A DNA stretch of 45,085 bases from Croceibacterium_A sp044506885 (GTDB lineage Bacteria; Pseudomonadota; Alphaproteobacteria; Sphingomonadales; Sphingomonadaceae), in NCBI GenBank assembly GCA_044506885.1, contig JBIQKC010000026.1, positions 1-45,085 on the forward strand. Direction: 5' to 3'. The position numbers were made by a program, and so were the translations under genes. Below, one piece after another: positions 32,328 to 39,949 of this stretch (position 1 is the first letter of the stretch; the number at the start of each line of letters is the position of its first letter). The notes below the pieces were generated by a model that searched no databases, was not told the origin of the DNA, and saw nothing but the letters and a program-made list of their open reading frames with translations.

Positions 32328-35009
32328 CTACAGCGTGAAGGCCAGCGACATCGACACCGTTGTGCCAAGGTCGTAGGCGTTCACCAGCACCCGATAGCCG
32401 GGGAAATCCTGCACTTCCTTGTAGTTGCGGCCGAGCAGGTTGCGCGCCTCCAGCTTCAGTTCCGCCGGCGGCAACCCGCCAATATTGAGCGCCTGCCGGG
32501 CGACGATGTCGAAGTTCACGCCCGGCTTTTCGACGATGTCCGGATCGACGATGCCGCCGGTGTTCGCCCCGCGCGAAACCACCCGGTCGCTGGCGTATGT
32601 CACCAGGAACGTGAGCTGCGAGAGGGTGTCGGTATCCTCGATGCCGAACTGCACGTTCGCCAGATGCTCCGACTGGCCCGTCATCGGGCTGCCGTCGGTG
32701 AACACTTGCGCGGCCGGGGCGACGAGCGGGTTGTTGATGTTGCCGGGGAACAGCACCGTCGTATCCCCGGCGCCGACCTTCAGCTTCGACTGGCTCCAGG
32801 TGTAGTTGGCCGAAAGCACCAACCGCCGGCTGGAGAAGAACGAGCCGCCGAGATCGTAGAGGTCGAAATATTTCACCGCCTCCGCCTCCACGCCATACAA
32901 TTCGGCCTTCGGCGCGTTGGCGTTGGTCAGCGTCAGCTGGCCGGAGGAATCGATCGTGGCGATGGATTCGATCGGGCTGTCGATGTCCTTGTAGAACCCC
33001 GCCACCGACATCCGTTCGCCCCGGCCGGGATAGTACTCGGCGCGCAGTTCGGCGTTGGTGAGCTGGCTGTCGGTGAGGAACGGATTGCCGCTCAGCAGCC
33101 GGTCGGATTCCACGTCCAGCACCGGGATCGTCCCCAGCTCGCGGAACTGCGGGCGGGCGATGGTCTTCGATCCGTGCGCGCGAAGCTGGAAGTCCTCGGC
33201 GAAGTTCCACGTCAGCGTCGCGGCGGGCAGCCAGTAGTCGTTGATCTTCTCGATCACCGCCGGATTGCCGGCCCCGTTGGGACTGTTGCCGTAAAGGTCG
33301 GGCAGGGTCAGCGTCTGCGTGCCGTGCTCGTAGCGCACGCCCGCTTCCAGCCGCACGCCGGTAAGCAGTTCGGCGTCCGCGCGCAGGTATCCCGCGTGCG
33401 TGGTCAACCCGGCGTGGTACTGCGCCTGTCCGAACGCGCGGTTGGTCTGCCGCAGGCTGATGCTCTCATACTCGACGAACTCGGGCGTGAGAATCTGGTA
33501 GATCGGCAGATAGGCGTTGGGCGTGCTCAGGATCGGCGCCCCGCCGTCGTCGTAGACGTAGTTCAGGCTCTGGAAGACGCGCGCGGTATCGCTGTAGGCG
33601 TAGCCGGCGGAAACCTTCGCCAGGATCGCGGTCGGCAGTTCGTAGGCAAGGTCCGCCCCGCCGGCCCAGACATCCTCGTCCAGAATGCTGAAGATCACCC
33701 CGCTCGGGCTGCCGAGGTTGACCGCATAGCCGCCGGTCGAGGTGACGTAGCGGTACTGCGTCGTGCGCTCGTATGGCGAGGTGCGCTGCGAGTTCGAATA
33801 GCTGCCGCGCACGTCGAATTCGAGCCGGTCGAACTCGAATTCGCCCACCGCCTGCGAGGTGAACAGCTGCCGCTCGACATAGCTCGAGGCATAGTTGAGC
33901 GAATCGTAAGCGCCCGTCAGCCGGTCCTCTTCCAGGTCCTCGAACGCGGTCTGGATGTTCTCGTAGGCCCCGCGCACCCGCGCCACCTTGGAGGTGTCGT
34001 GGATGTAGACGTTCGTCATGCGCAGCTTGTGGCCCTGCGGCAGGTCGAAGCCGAAGCTGAGCAGGCCATTGGCCTGGATGCGGTTCTCGGTCCTGACGCC
34101 GTAGCTGCTGTTGAACAGCGATCCGGCGATGGCGGTCTGCTGCGTCGCGCCGCGCGTCTGCCAGCCATTGGAAAAGCCGAGGCTGGCGAGCACGCCGAAG
34201 CGCGTATCGCCGAGGTCCGCGCCGTAACCCGCGCTGGCCGATCCGCTGAAGTTCGCCGGAATGTCGCGGTTGCGCTGAAGGATCAGCGTGTCCTCGTTCT
34301 CCAGCACGCTGGCGCTGACGAGCTGGCCGCCGTTGTCGCGCAACGCGGCCGGCAGGTCGCGCGTGCCGTCGTCGTAGCCGACGATGTCGTACTTGCTGCC
34401 GTAATAGGTATAGCCAAGCTGGAGCGTGGTTTCGGTATCGACGCTCACGCCGGCGCCGAGCGTCAGATAGTTCTCGTCAGGCAGCGCGGCGGTGGTGAGG
34501 TTGATCACGCCGCCGCCGTATTCGCCGGGATAATTGACCGAATAGCTCTTCTGCACCAGCGCGCTGGAAACGATGCTGGTGGGGAAGATGTCGAGCGGCA
34601 CCACACGCCGCAGCGGCTCGGGCGAAGGCAGCGCCAGCCCGTTCAGCAGCGCCAGCGAATAGCGGTCGCCCAGCCCGCGGACATAGACGAAGCCGTTGGT
34701 GTTGACCGACAGGCCCGTGACGCGCTGCAACGCGCCCGAAATGTCCCCGTCGCCGGCGCGGGCGATTTCCTCTGCCGACAGCACGCTCACCACTTGCGCG
34801 GTGTTGCGCACCGGTTCCGGAATGTACCGGCCGGTGACGATGATCTCCAGCCCGTCGCCGCCCGGCGCGGAAATCTCGACACCGCCGTCCGGCGCTTCGT
34901 CCGTTTCGGGCTGAGCGGGCGGCGGCGATGCGTCCTGGGCGAATGCAGATTGGCTGGCCAGGCCGGTCCCCGCGAGCAGCAGGGCGTGGATAAGGCGCGT
35001 ACGGGTCAT
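32328..35009 (-). CDS. TonB-dependent outer-membrane receptor
   Basis: 893 residues. Signal peptide 1-25 (LLLAGTGLASQSAFA), a Pro/acid-rich linker, a TonB-box-like LEIIVTGRY near residue 55, plug domain about 60-175 (VRNTAQVVSVLSAEEIARAG, GFVYVRGLGDRYSLALLNG) and a 22-strand barrel with NFDIVARQALNIGGL near the end. GLGDRYS resembles receptors that pair with surface lipoproteins rather than siderophore receptors. Energy comes from TonB-ExbBD elsewhere. Directly follows the lipoprotein gene, so the two probably form a receptor-lipoprotein pair. Confidence 0.9.
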   Translation of the reverse strand: MTRTRLIHALLLAGTGLASQSAFAQDASPPPAQPETDEAPDGGVEISAPGGDGLEIIVTGRYIPEPVRNTAQVVSVLSAEEIARAGDGDISGALQRVTGLSVNTNGFVYVRGLGDRYSLALLNGLALPSPEPLRRVVPLDIFPTSIVSSALVQKSYSVNYPGEYGGGVINLTTAALPDENYLTLGAGVSVDTETTLQLGYTYYGSKYDIVGYDDGTRDLPAALRDNGGQLVSASVLENEDTLILQRNRDIPANFSGSASAGYGADLGDTRFGVLASLGFSNGWQTRGATQQTAIAGSLFNSSYGVRTENRIQANGLLSFGFDLPQGHKLRMTNVYIHDTSKVARVRGAYENIQTAFEDLEEDRLTGAYDSLNYASSYVERQLFTSQAVGEFEFDRLEFDVRGSYSNSQRTSPYERTTQYRYVTSTGGYAVNLGSPSGVIFSILDEDVWAGGADLAYELPTAILAKVSAGYAYSDTARVFQSLNYVYDDGGAPILSTPNAYLPIYQILTPEFVEYESISLRQTNRAFGQAQYHAGLTTHAGYLRADAELLTGVRLEAGVRYEHGTQTLTLPDLYGNSPNGAGNPAVIEKINDYWLPAATLTWNFAEDFQLRAHGSKTIARPQFRELGTIPVLDVESDRLLSGNPFLTDSQLTNAELRAEYYPGRGERMSVAGFYKDIDSPIESIATIDSSGQLTLTNANAPKAELYGVEAEAVKYFDLYDLGGSFFSSRRLVLSANYTWSQSKLKVGAGDTTVLFPGNINNPLVAPAAQVFTDGSPMTGQSEHLANVQFGIEDTDTLSQLTFLVTYASDRVVSRGANTGGIVDPDIVEKPGVNFDIVARQALNIGGLPPAELKLEARNLLGRNYKEVQDFPGYRVLVNAYDLGTTVSMSLAFTL

Positions 35010-35032
35010 CGGTGATCCCCAAATGTGCAGGT

Positions 35033-35057
35033 GGGGAGCGGCGCATGGCCGCTCCCC
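35033..35057 (-). terminator. Hairpin between lipoprotein and TonB-receptor genes
   Basis: GGGGAGCGG (35033-35041) and CCGCTCCCC (35049-35057) form a perfect 9-bp stem with a 7-nt loop, in the 66-bp gap between the two minus-strand genes. No T-tract follows. It may slow transcription into the receptor gene or stabilise the upstream message, giving more lipoprotein than receptor. Confidence 0.5.
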
Positions 35058-35075
35058 TTCAATGCTCGAACCGGG

Positions 35076-36662
35076 TCAGGAAATGCGGATGTCGACACAC
35101 GCGGTTTCGCCGCGCAGGTCCGCCACATCCGAATTGCAGGTCCAGCCCTGGGTCCACAGGTCGTCCGGCCCGCTGAACGCGCCGATGTAGTCCACCTGCT
35201 CGAAGAACGAGCTGATCGCGGTGAGCGCCGCGACCGCGGCCACGCCGGATTCGTTCGTTCCGTTGGCGATCTCGCCCACCGTCGAGCCGGTCAGCGTCCG
35301 CAGCGTGCTGGTGAAGTCGCGGACGAGACCGGTGTTGGCCGGATTGGCGAGCGCGGTTTCCTCGAACGCGTCGGCGTCGGCGTCGATCAGCAGCTGGCAG
35401 TCGAACACCACCGACTGGAACACCGGCGGCCCGTCTTCCTGCGCCGCCGCGCCGGCGGCCTGCACCGTCTGCGCGCCGTCCACGTCGAGGCAGCCCTGCT
35501 CCCCGCCGACCGGGGCCACGACCACGCCGTTCGCGAAAATCACATCGGCGCCGCCACGGATGCGGAAGACCGGCTCGCCAGGCGTCGGCTGGATGAAGGT
35601 GAAATTGGCCACCTTCAGCTTCTGCCGGGGCGTCGAATCCTCGGCGCCGGTGCTGTCGATCTCGAACGCGGTCTGGTTGGTCACCGAATCGCCGACCGCG
35701 CCGTTGGCGCGGCGCACGACCAGCGCGAACTGCATCGCGCCGTCATAACCGACGTCGGTATCGAGCGAATCGTCCGCGTTGCCGGTCAGGATCAGGTGGG
35801 ACATGTTGATGGTCCCGCCGAACACTTCGATGCCGTCGTCGCGGCTGTTGTGGACCTGGACGTAGGACAGATCCGTCCCCCGGCCGACGCCGTTCAGGGT
35901 GATGCCCTGCACCTCGTCGCCGTTGGAGCCGACGCCGGTGAAGTTCACCTGGACGTATTTGAACACGCCCGAATCGTCGTTGGCCGCATCGCCGCCGTAC
36001 AGGGTCTGCACCGCGACGCCTTCGGACTTGCGCCAGCAGCCGGCGCTGCCGCCGGTGAGCGAGGTCGACACGTCGGCGGCGCAATCGGACACCGGCGCGC
36101 GGCCGTTGACGATGATGCCGCCCCACAGGTTGTCGACCGCCTCGTCCATGCCGGCGCCGGTCAGGTTGCCGAGCGCAGTGAACACGATCGGCTGGGCCGC
36201 GCTGCCCTCGGCGAGGATCTTGGAGCCGCGGTTGACGATCAGGCTGGTGTCGCGCGTCGCGCCGAACACCGTCACGCCGGGCAGGATGGTCAGCGTCGCC
36301 GCTTCGCCGCCGGCAAGGTCGATGTCGCGGCCGACGTCGGTGCGGCCGTTGAGCGAATACATGATGCCGTCGGCGCGGCGGCCGCTCAGCGTCAGGTTGC
36401 CGGAAACCTGCGTCGGCACCAGACAGTTGCGGATCGTGCCGCGATCGTTCTGCAACACGATCGTGCCGCCATCGGTGGTTCCGGCGGTGCACGATGCGGC
36501 GGCGGTCACGCTGCCGGGAGCCGGCGTCGGAGTCGGCGCGGGGCCGGGGGTCGGCGTGGGAGTCACGATGTTGCCGCCGGGGGCGACGACGTCATCCGCA
36601 CCGCAGGCGGCGAGCGCCAGGATGCTGCAGCCGAGAACGAGCGAGCGAATTGGATTGGTCAC
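35076..36662 (-). CDS. Large surface lipoprotein, parallel-beta-helix-like
   Basis: 528 residues from a GTG at 36662, preceded by GAGGGG at about 9 nt; the frame's earlier start is a poor TTG. Signal ends LALAACG with the acylated Cys at about residue 20, then a TPTPTPGPAPTPTPAP linker, then a body of short strands and turns with Asn/Gly steps (GVTVFGATRDTSLIVNRGSK, VQVHNSRDDGIEVFGGTINM) as in right-handed beta-helix proteins. Cys pairs are scattered through the body. Sits before a TonB receptor gene and opposite a TPR gene. Possibly a surface binding or hydrolysing protein; substrate unknown. Confidence 0.75.
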   Translation of the reverse strand: MTNPIRSLVLGCSILALAACGADDVVAPGGNIVTPTPTPGPAPTPTPAPGSVTAAASCTAGTTDGGTIVLQNDRGTIRNCLVPTQVSGNLTLSGRRADGIMYSLNGRTDVGRDIDLAGGEAATLTILPGVTVFGATRDTSLIVNRGSKILAEGSAAQPIVFTALGNLTGAGMDEAVDNLWGGIIVNGRAPVSDCAADVSTSLTGGSAGCWRKSEGVAVQTLYGGDAANDDSGVFKYVQVNFTGVGSNGDEVQGITLNGVGRGTDLSYVQVHNSRDDGIEVFGGTINMSHLILTGNADDSLDTDVGYDGAMQFALVVRRANGAVGDSVTNQTAFEIDSTGAEDSTPRQKLKVANFTFIQPTPGEPVFRIRGGADVIFANGVVVAPVGGEQGCLDVDGAQTVQAAGAAAQEDGPPVFQSVVFDCQLLIDADADAFEETALANPANTGLVRDFTSTLRTLTGSTVGEIANGTNESGVAAVAALTAISSFFEQVDYIGAFSGPDDLWTQGWTCNSDVADLRGETACVDIRIS

Positions 36663-36917
36663 GGTAAACAGCCCCTCATGAACGGGATGAATCAAGCGAA
36701 TCTCTCGGATCGCGAATCACCCGTTAGAGGCGCGTCGTGACAGTTTTCTTTCAAGACTGTTCTATACTTGGTGTGACTTTAATATGTTATGACTATGACA
36801 ATTGTTACAAACCCGATAATGGCCAATTATTTCATCTTGATGACATAATTTCATTTTCATTGCAGCCGAATCAAATCTCCTTCATTCTTCCGGTCATACC
36901 GAGTGGGAGAAACAACG
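36663..36917. promoter_or_regulatory. AT-rich divergent promoter region of lipoprotein and TPR genes
   Basis: 255 bp, of which 36750-36900 is strongly AT-rich (runs such as CATAATTTCATTTTCATT) against a GC-rich background. It has several TGAC or GTCA motifs: GTGACAG at 36737, GTGAC at 36773, ATGAC at 36789 and 36795, and ATGACAT at 36840. Also present is the palindrome ACAATTGT. Probably the control region of both genes. Confidence 0.6.
36737..36754 (-). promoter_or_regulatory. Weak Pho-box-like site before the lipoprotein gene
   Basis: On the minus strand TTGAAAGAAAACTGTCAC: the right half-site CTGTCAC is good, the left half-site TTGAAAG is poor, and the spacing is 11 bp with an AAAA spacer. 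75 bp before the GTG start. Low certainty. Confidence 0.3.
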
Positions 36918-37286
36918 ATGAACCTTGGCCTGATCGCATCTGTCGTCCTTGCAACGCAGGCCGCCGCCCCGACGGCGGTGGAAGCCGAAGTGCGCAGCAC
37001 CGATGCCGGTTATGAACAGCTTGCCGCGGGCAAGACCGAAGCCGCGATCGCGCATCTGGAAACCGCGCTCGAACGCAGTCCCGGCGACCCCGTGCTCCTG
37101 ATCAACCTCGGCGCGGCCTATGCCAGGGCCGGACGGACCGACGAGGCGCGCGCCATGTACCGTTCCGCCGCCGCGGGCGAACGCTATCGGGTCGAACTGG
37201 CCGACGGCTCGTGGGTGGATTCGCGCCAGGCGGCGCTGCGCGCGCTCGGCAATCTCGACAGCTCCACCGCCTTCGCCTCGAAGTAA
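36918..37286 (+). CDS. Small tetratricopeptide-repeat protein, probably exported
   Basis: 122 residues from the ATG at 36918, with GTGGGAGAAAC upstream. Short N-terminal signal-like stretch (MNLGLIASVVLATQAAAPTA), then about two TPR units (YEQLAAGKTEAAIAHLETAL and INLGAAYARAGRTDEARAMY) and a short tail. TPR proteins bind partners. The divergent position to the lipoprotein and receptor genes suggests it belongs with them in the envelope. Confidence 0.75.
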   Translation: MNLGLIASVVLATQAAAPTAVEAEVRSTDAGYEQLAAGKTEAAIAHLETALERSPGDPVLLINLGAAYARAGRTDEARAMYRSAAAGERYRVELADGSWVDSRQAALRALGNLDSSTAFASK

Positions 37287-37303
37287 TCCGCGCGCCGGGG
37301 GCG

Positions 37304-37321
37304 CTGTCATCGAAATGTCAT
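37304..37321 (+). promoter_or_regulatory. Pho-box-like site before a small secreted-protein gene
   Basis: CTGTCATCGAAATGTCAT: TGTCAT half-sites exactly 11 bp apart, nearly the consensus CTGTCAT-N4-CTGTCAT. It ends 24 bp before the ATG at 37346. If used as an activator site in the -35 region, transcription would start at or very near the start codon. Confidence 0.65.
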
Positions 37322-37322
37322 G

Positions 37323-37343
37323 CCGGCGCGCTAAGCGCGCCGG
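37323..37343 (+). promoter_or_regulatory. GC-rich hairpin between the Pho box and the ATG
   Basis: CCGGCGCGC-TAA-GCGCGCCGG: perfect 9-bp stem with a TAA loop, ending 2 nt before the ATG of the small secreted-protein gene. If transcribed, it would cover the ribosome site. If the message is leaderless, it is only DNA. It could also mark the end of the TPR gene transcript. Confidence 0.5.
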
Positions 37344-37345
37344 TC

Positions 37346-37594
37346 ATGTTTCGCCGTTCGATCGCCGCCGCCTCCGCCCTCGCCCTGCTCGTCGCGGGCG
37401 CGCCGGCGCTTGGGGCGCAGCAGCCCGGCGAGGGCAAGCCGCAGCCGCAAACGTCCGGGAACCGGCAGGCCGATCGCGAGGCGTCGCGCACCGCGCCGCA
37501 ACGCGAAGCGCGCACGCCCGAACGGCCGCGCCCGGCGCGAAGCGCCATCAACCCTTTCCGCGACCAGATCGAACACACCATCGCCCGCGTCTGA
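37346..37594 (+). CDS. Small secreted basic protein, unknown
   Basis: 82 residues: signal MFRRSIAAASALALLVAGAP cut near ALGA, then a Gln/Pro/Arg-rich disordered mature part ending INPFRDQIEHTIARV, whose last 14 residues could form a helix. No recognised family. The strongest Pho-box-like site of the window lies right before it, so phosphate starvation may induce it. No obvious Shine-Dalgarno is present. Confidence 0.6.
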   Translation: MFRRSIAAASALALLVAGAPALGAQQPGEGKPQPQTSGNRQADREASRTAPQREARTPERPRPARSAINPFRDQIEHTIARV

Positions 37595-37603
37595 CCGCGC
37601 GCG

Positions 37604-37912
37604 TCAGTCTTGCGCGAGCAAGGCTTCCAGATCCCGGCCGCCATAGAATACGCCGATCACGACCACCTCGTGCTTCTCGAGCACGAAGGCGATCGTCACG
37701 CGCCGCCGCCAGGCGAGCGTGCGCAAGCCGGGGCGAAGCTCATCGCGTGGCGTCGCCCGTGCGGGAAATTCCCGGAGCGCGTCAAGCCGGTCGAAGATGC
37801 CATCGACGAAGCGCTCGGCGATGTCGGCATTTGCCGCAGAGGCGATGAAGGCGTGCAGATCGTCGATCTGGTCGCGCGCTTCCGGAGTAAGAACTACGCG
37901 GTAGCCCGTCAT
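37604..37912 (-). CDS. parE: ParE/RelE-type toxin
   Basis: 102 residues of the ParE toxin fold: YRVVLTPEARDQIDDLHAFI, a helix pair, then RPGLRTLAWRRRVTIAFVLE and VVVIGVFYGGRDLEALL. ParE toxins poison DNA gyrase, relatives cut mRNA; the sequence fits ParE better. Follows the antitoxin gene after 8 nt in one operon. Confidence 0.88.
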   Translation of the reverse strand: MTGYRVVLTPEARDQIDDLHAFIASAANADIAERFVDGIFDRLDALREFPARATPRDELRPGLRTLAWRRRVTIAFVLEKHEVVVIGVFYGGRDLEALLAQD

Positions 37913-37920
37913 TCGCGAGA

Positions 37921-38181
37921 TCAGCGCCTACGTTTGCCGATGCTCGCGCGCGCTTCGCTCAACGGTATGCCGCGCGACGGGTCGGCTCGGTAGGCATCGT
38001 AGGACGGGAGAGCCTGCCGCCTCAGCCAGTCGTCCAGCGCCCGTTCGCGCGCGCCGAGGGCGCGCAGGCCTTCGCGAATGACCTCGCTCTCGCTGGCGTA
38101 TTCGCCCGCTTCGACCCTGGCGCGCACTTGTGCGGCCATCTCGTTGGGAAGCGTGATGCTGAGCTGTTTGGTCGAACGCAT
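37921..38181 (-). CDS. parD: ParD-type antitoxin
   Basis: 86 residues. An N-terminal ribbon-helix-helix DNA-binding domain (KQLSITLPNEMAAQVRARVE, GEYASESEVIREGLRAL) is followed by a C-terminal helix and a disordered basic tail that should wrap the toxin. Precedes the toxin, the usual order, and has a palindromic operator upstream. Confidence 0.9.
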   Translation of the reverse strand: MRSTKQLSITLPNEMAAQVRARVEAGEYASESEVIREGLRALGARERALDDWLRRQALPSYDAYRADPSRGIPLSEARASIGKRRR

Positions 38182-38201
38182 TACGGCTCCTGTCGATAAG
38201 G

Positions 38202-38216
38202 TAGGATTTAATCCTA
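38202..38216 (-). promoter_or_regulatory. Probable ParD operator
   Basis: TAGGATTTAATCCTA, a palindrome with 7-bp arms around a central T, 20 bp before the parD start in an otherwise GC-rich context. Ribbon-helix-helix antitoxins repress their own operon from such sites. Its TTTAAT core may be part of the -10 region. Confidence 0.6.
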
Positions 38217-38229
38217 TCCACCTCGGAAA

Positions 38230-39885
38230 TCAACCCGATCGGAAACGACCCAAGGCACGGCTGTCGCGGACAACTTCGCGCGCGCAATTGTGCCCCGGCG
38301 CGCCTGTGACGCCGCCGCCGGGGTGGGTTCCGGCGCCGCACGTGTAGAGCCCGGCGATCGGCCCGCGATAAGCCCCGTGGCCCAGCACCGGCCGCGCGGA
38401 CCATAGCTGGTCCAGCGTCATGGCGCCGTGCATGATGTCGCCCGCGACCAGCCCGAACGTGCGCTCCAGCCCCTTCGGGCTCAGCACCTGCCGGCCGAGG
38501 ATCGAGGCGCGAAAGCCGGGCGCGTGGCGCTCGACGGTGTCGACGATCGTATCGGCGGCCGCGTCCTCCTCCTCGTCCCAGTCGCGGCCATCGGGCAGTT
38601 CGGGCGCGAACTGCTGGCAGAACAGGCTGGCGACATGCGCGCCCGGCGGGGCCAGGCTGTCGTCCACCGTGGACGGGATCAGTATCTCAACGATCGGCTG
38701 CCTGGACCAGCCGTATCGCTTCGCGTCGAGGAAGGCGCGATCCATGTAGTCGAGCGTCGGGGCGATGACGATGCCCGACCGGTGATGCTCGCCCGGTTCG
38801 GGCAGGCAGGAGAAGCGCGGCAGTTCGCTCAGCGCCACGTTCATCCGGAACGTGCCCGAACCGATGCGAAACCCCTTGATGCGGCGGCGGAATTCCGGAT
38901 CGAGATCGGCCGGCGCCACCAGCCGCTCGTAGAGCAGCTTCGGCCCGACATTGGCGATCACGCGCGAAGCGGCGATCTCCTCGCCGCTTTCGAGCAGCAC
39001 GCCCACGGCCCGGCCATGTTCGACCAGCACTTGCCGCACCGGGCTTTCGAGCGAGATCGCGACGCCTTGCTCTTCGCAGGCCCGCGCCATCGCCTGCGTG
39101 ATCGCCCCCATCCCGCCGACCGCATGGCCCCATGCGCCCTTCCTGCCGTTCACTTCGCCGAACACGTGATGCAGCAGGACGTAGGCCGAGCCCGGCGTAT
39201 CGGGCGAGGCGTAGTTGCCGACCACGGCGTCGAACCCGAAGGCGGCCTTCACCGCCTCGCTCTCGAACCATCCGTCGAGGAAGCCGCGCGCGGACTTGGC
39301 GAAGAGATCCAGCACATCGCGCTTTTGCGGCAGGGACAGCCGCGCCAGCCCGCGTCCCTGCAAGACCCCGTCGACCAGCGTCCGCCAGCCTTCGCCCAGG
39401 TTCGGCGGCGCCTTGAGCGCGAGGCCGCGCAGCACGTCAGCCACCGCATCCAGCGCCGCATGGTATTCGGGCAGCACCGCCGCATCGCTGGCGGAAAAGC
39501 GGGCGAACTCCGCCTGCGTCCGCTCCAGCCCGCCGCCCAGCTTCAGATAGCCCCCGTCCTCCTGCGGCAGGAAATTGGAGATCGGCCGCTCGATCACGCG
39601 ATAGCCGCGCTCCGCCAGCCGCATGTCGGCGATCACTTTCGGCTGCAACAGGCTGACGGTGTAGCTGGCCACCGAGTTGCGGAAGCCGGGATGGAACTCC
39701 TCGGTCACCGCCGCCCCGCCGACAACGCCGCGCCGCTCCACCACGCGCACTTTCAGGCCCGCCCGCGCGAGATAGAAGGCGCAGACCAGGCCGTTGTGCC
39801 CGGCCCCGATCACCACAGCATCGCAGCGTCCGCCCATCGCCGCATGGTTCGGCAAGCGCGCGGTCAAGACAAGCGCCTTTTTCAC
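38230..39885 (-). CDS. FAD-dependent phytoene-dehydrogenase-like oxidoreductase
   Basis: 551 residues of the CrtI/PYROXD2-like amine-oxidase superfamily. FAD-binding dinucleotide fold VVIGAGHNGLVCAFYLARAG near residue 25, with VVERRGVVGGAA after it; late GLYTCGAGTHPGGGVTGAPG closes the FAD site, typical of PYROXD2-like proteins. No carotenoid genes are near, so phytoene itself is unlikely to be the substrate. Begins at a GTG (39885) or possibly at an internal ATG (39837, MGGRCDAVV); neither has a clear ribosome site. Confidence 0.83.
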   Translation of the reverse strand: MKKALVLTARLPNHAAMGGRCDAVVIGAGHNGLVCAFYLARAGLKVRVVERRGVVGGAAVTEEFHPGFRNSVASYTVSLLQPKVIADMRLAERGYRVIERPISNFLPQEDGGYLKLGGGLERTQAEFARFSASDAAVLPEYHAALDAVADVLRGLALKAPPNLGEGWRTLVDGVLQGRGLARLSLPQKRDVLDLFAKSARGFLDGWFESEAVKAAFGFDAVVGNYASPDTPGSAYVLLHHVFGEVNGRKGAWGHAVGGMGAITQAMARACEEQGVAISLESPVRQVLVEHGRAVGVLLESGEEIAASRVIANVGPKLLYERLVAPADLDPEFRRRIKGFRIGSGTFRMNVALSELPRFSCLPEPGEHHRSGIVIAPTLDYMDRAFLDAKRYGWSRQPIVEILIPSTVDDSLAPPGAHVASLFCQQFAPELPDGRDWDEEEDAAADTIVDTVERHAPGFRASILGRQVLSPKGLERTFGLVAGDIMHGAMTLDQLWSARPVLGHGAYRGPIAGLYTCGAGTHPGGGVTGAPGHNCAREVVRDSRALGRFRSG

Positions 39886-39949
39886 GGCCCGATAGAGTTA
39901 ACGGAGCCGCAACCGCTTTCGCCTATCGCGAGAGGCGGAAAAGATCACG

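Noticed and set aside
32664..35015. 783-codon plus-strand frame opposite the TonB receptor
   Set aside because: Shadow frame; long only because GC-rich DNA lacks stops in that phase. The minus strand gives a complete receptor with signal peptide.
36795..36810. TGACAATTGTTACA as a second Pho box before the TPR or lipoprotein gene
   Set aside because: The half-sites are 9 bp apart rather than 11, so PhoB-type spacing is not met; it reads better as the palindrome ACAATTGT.
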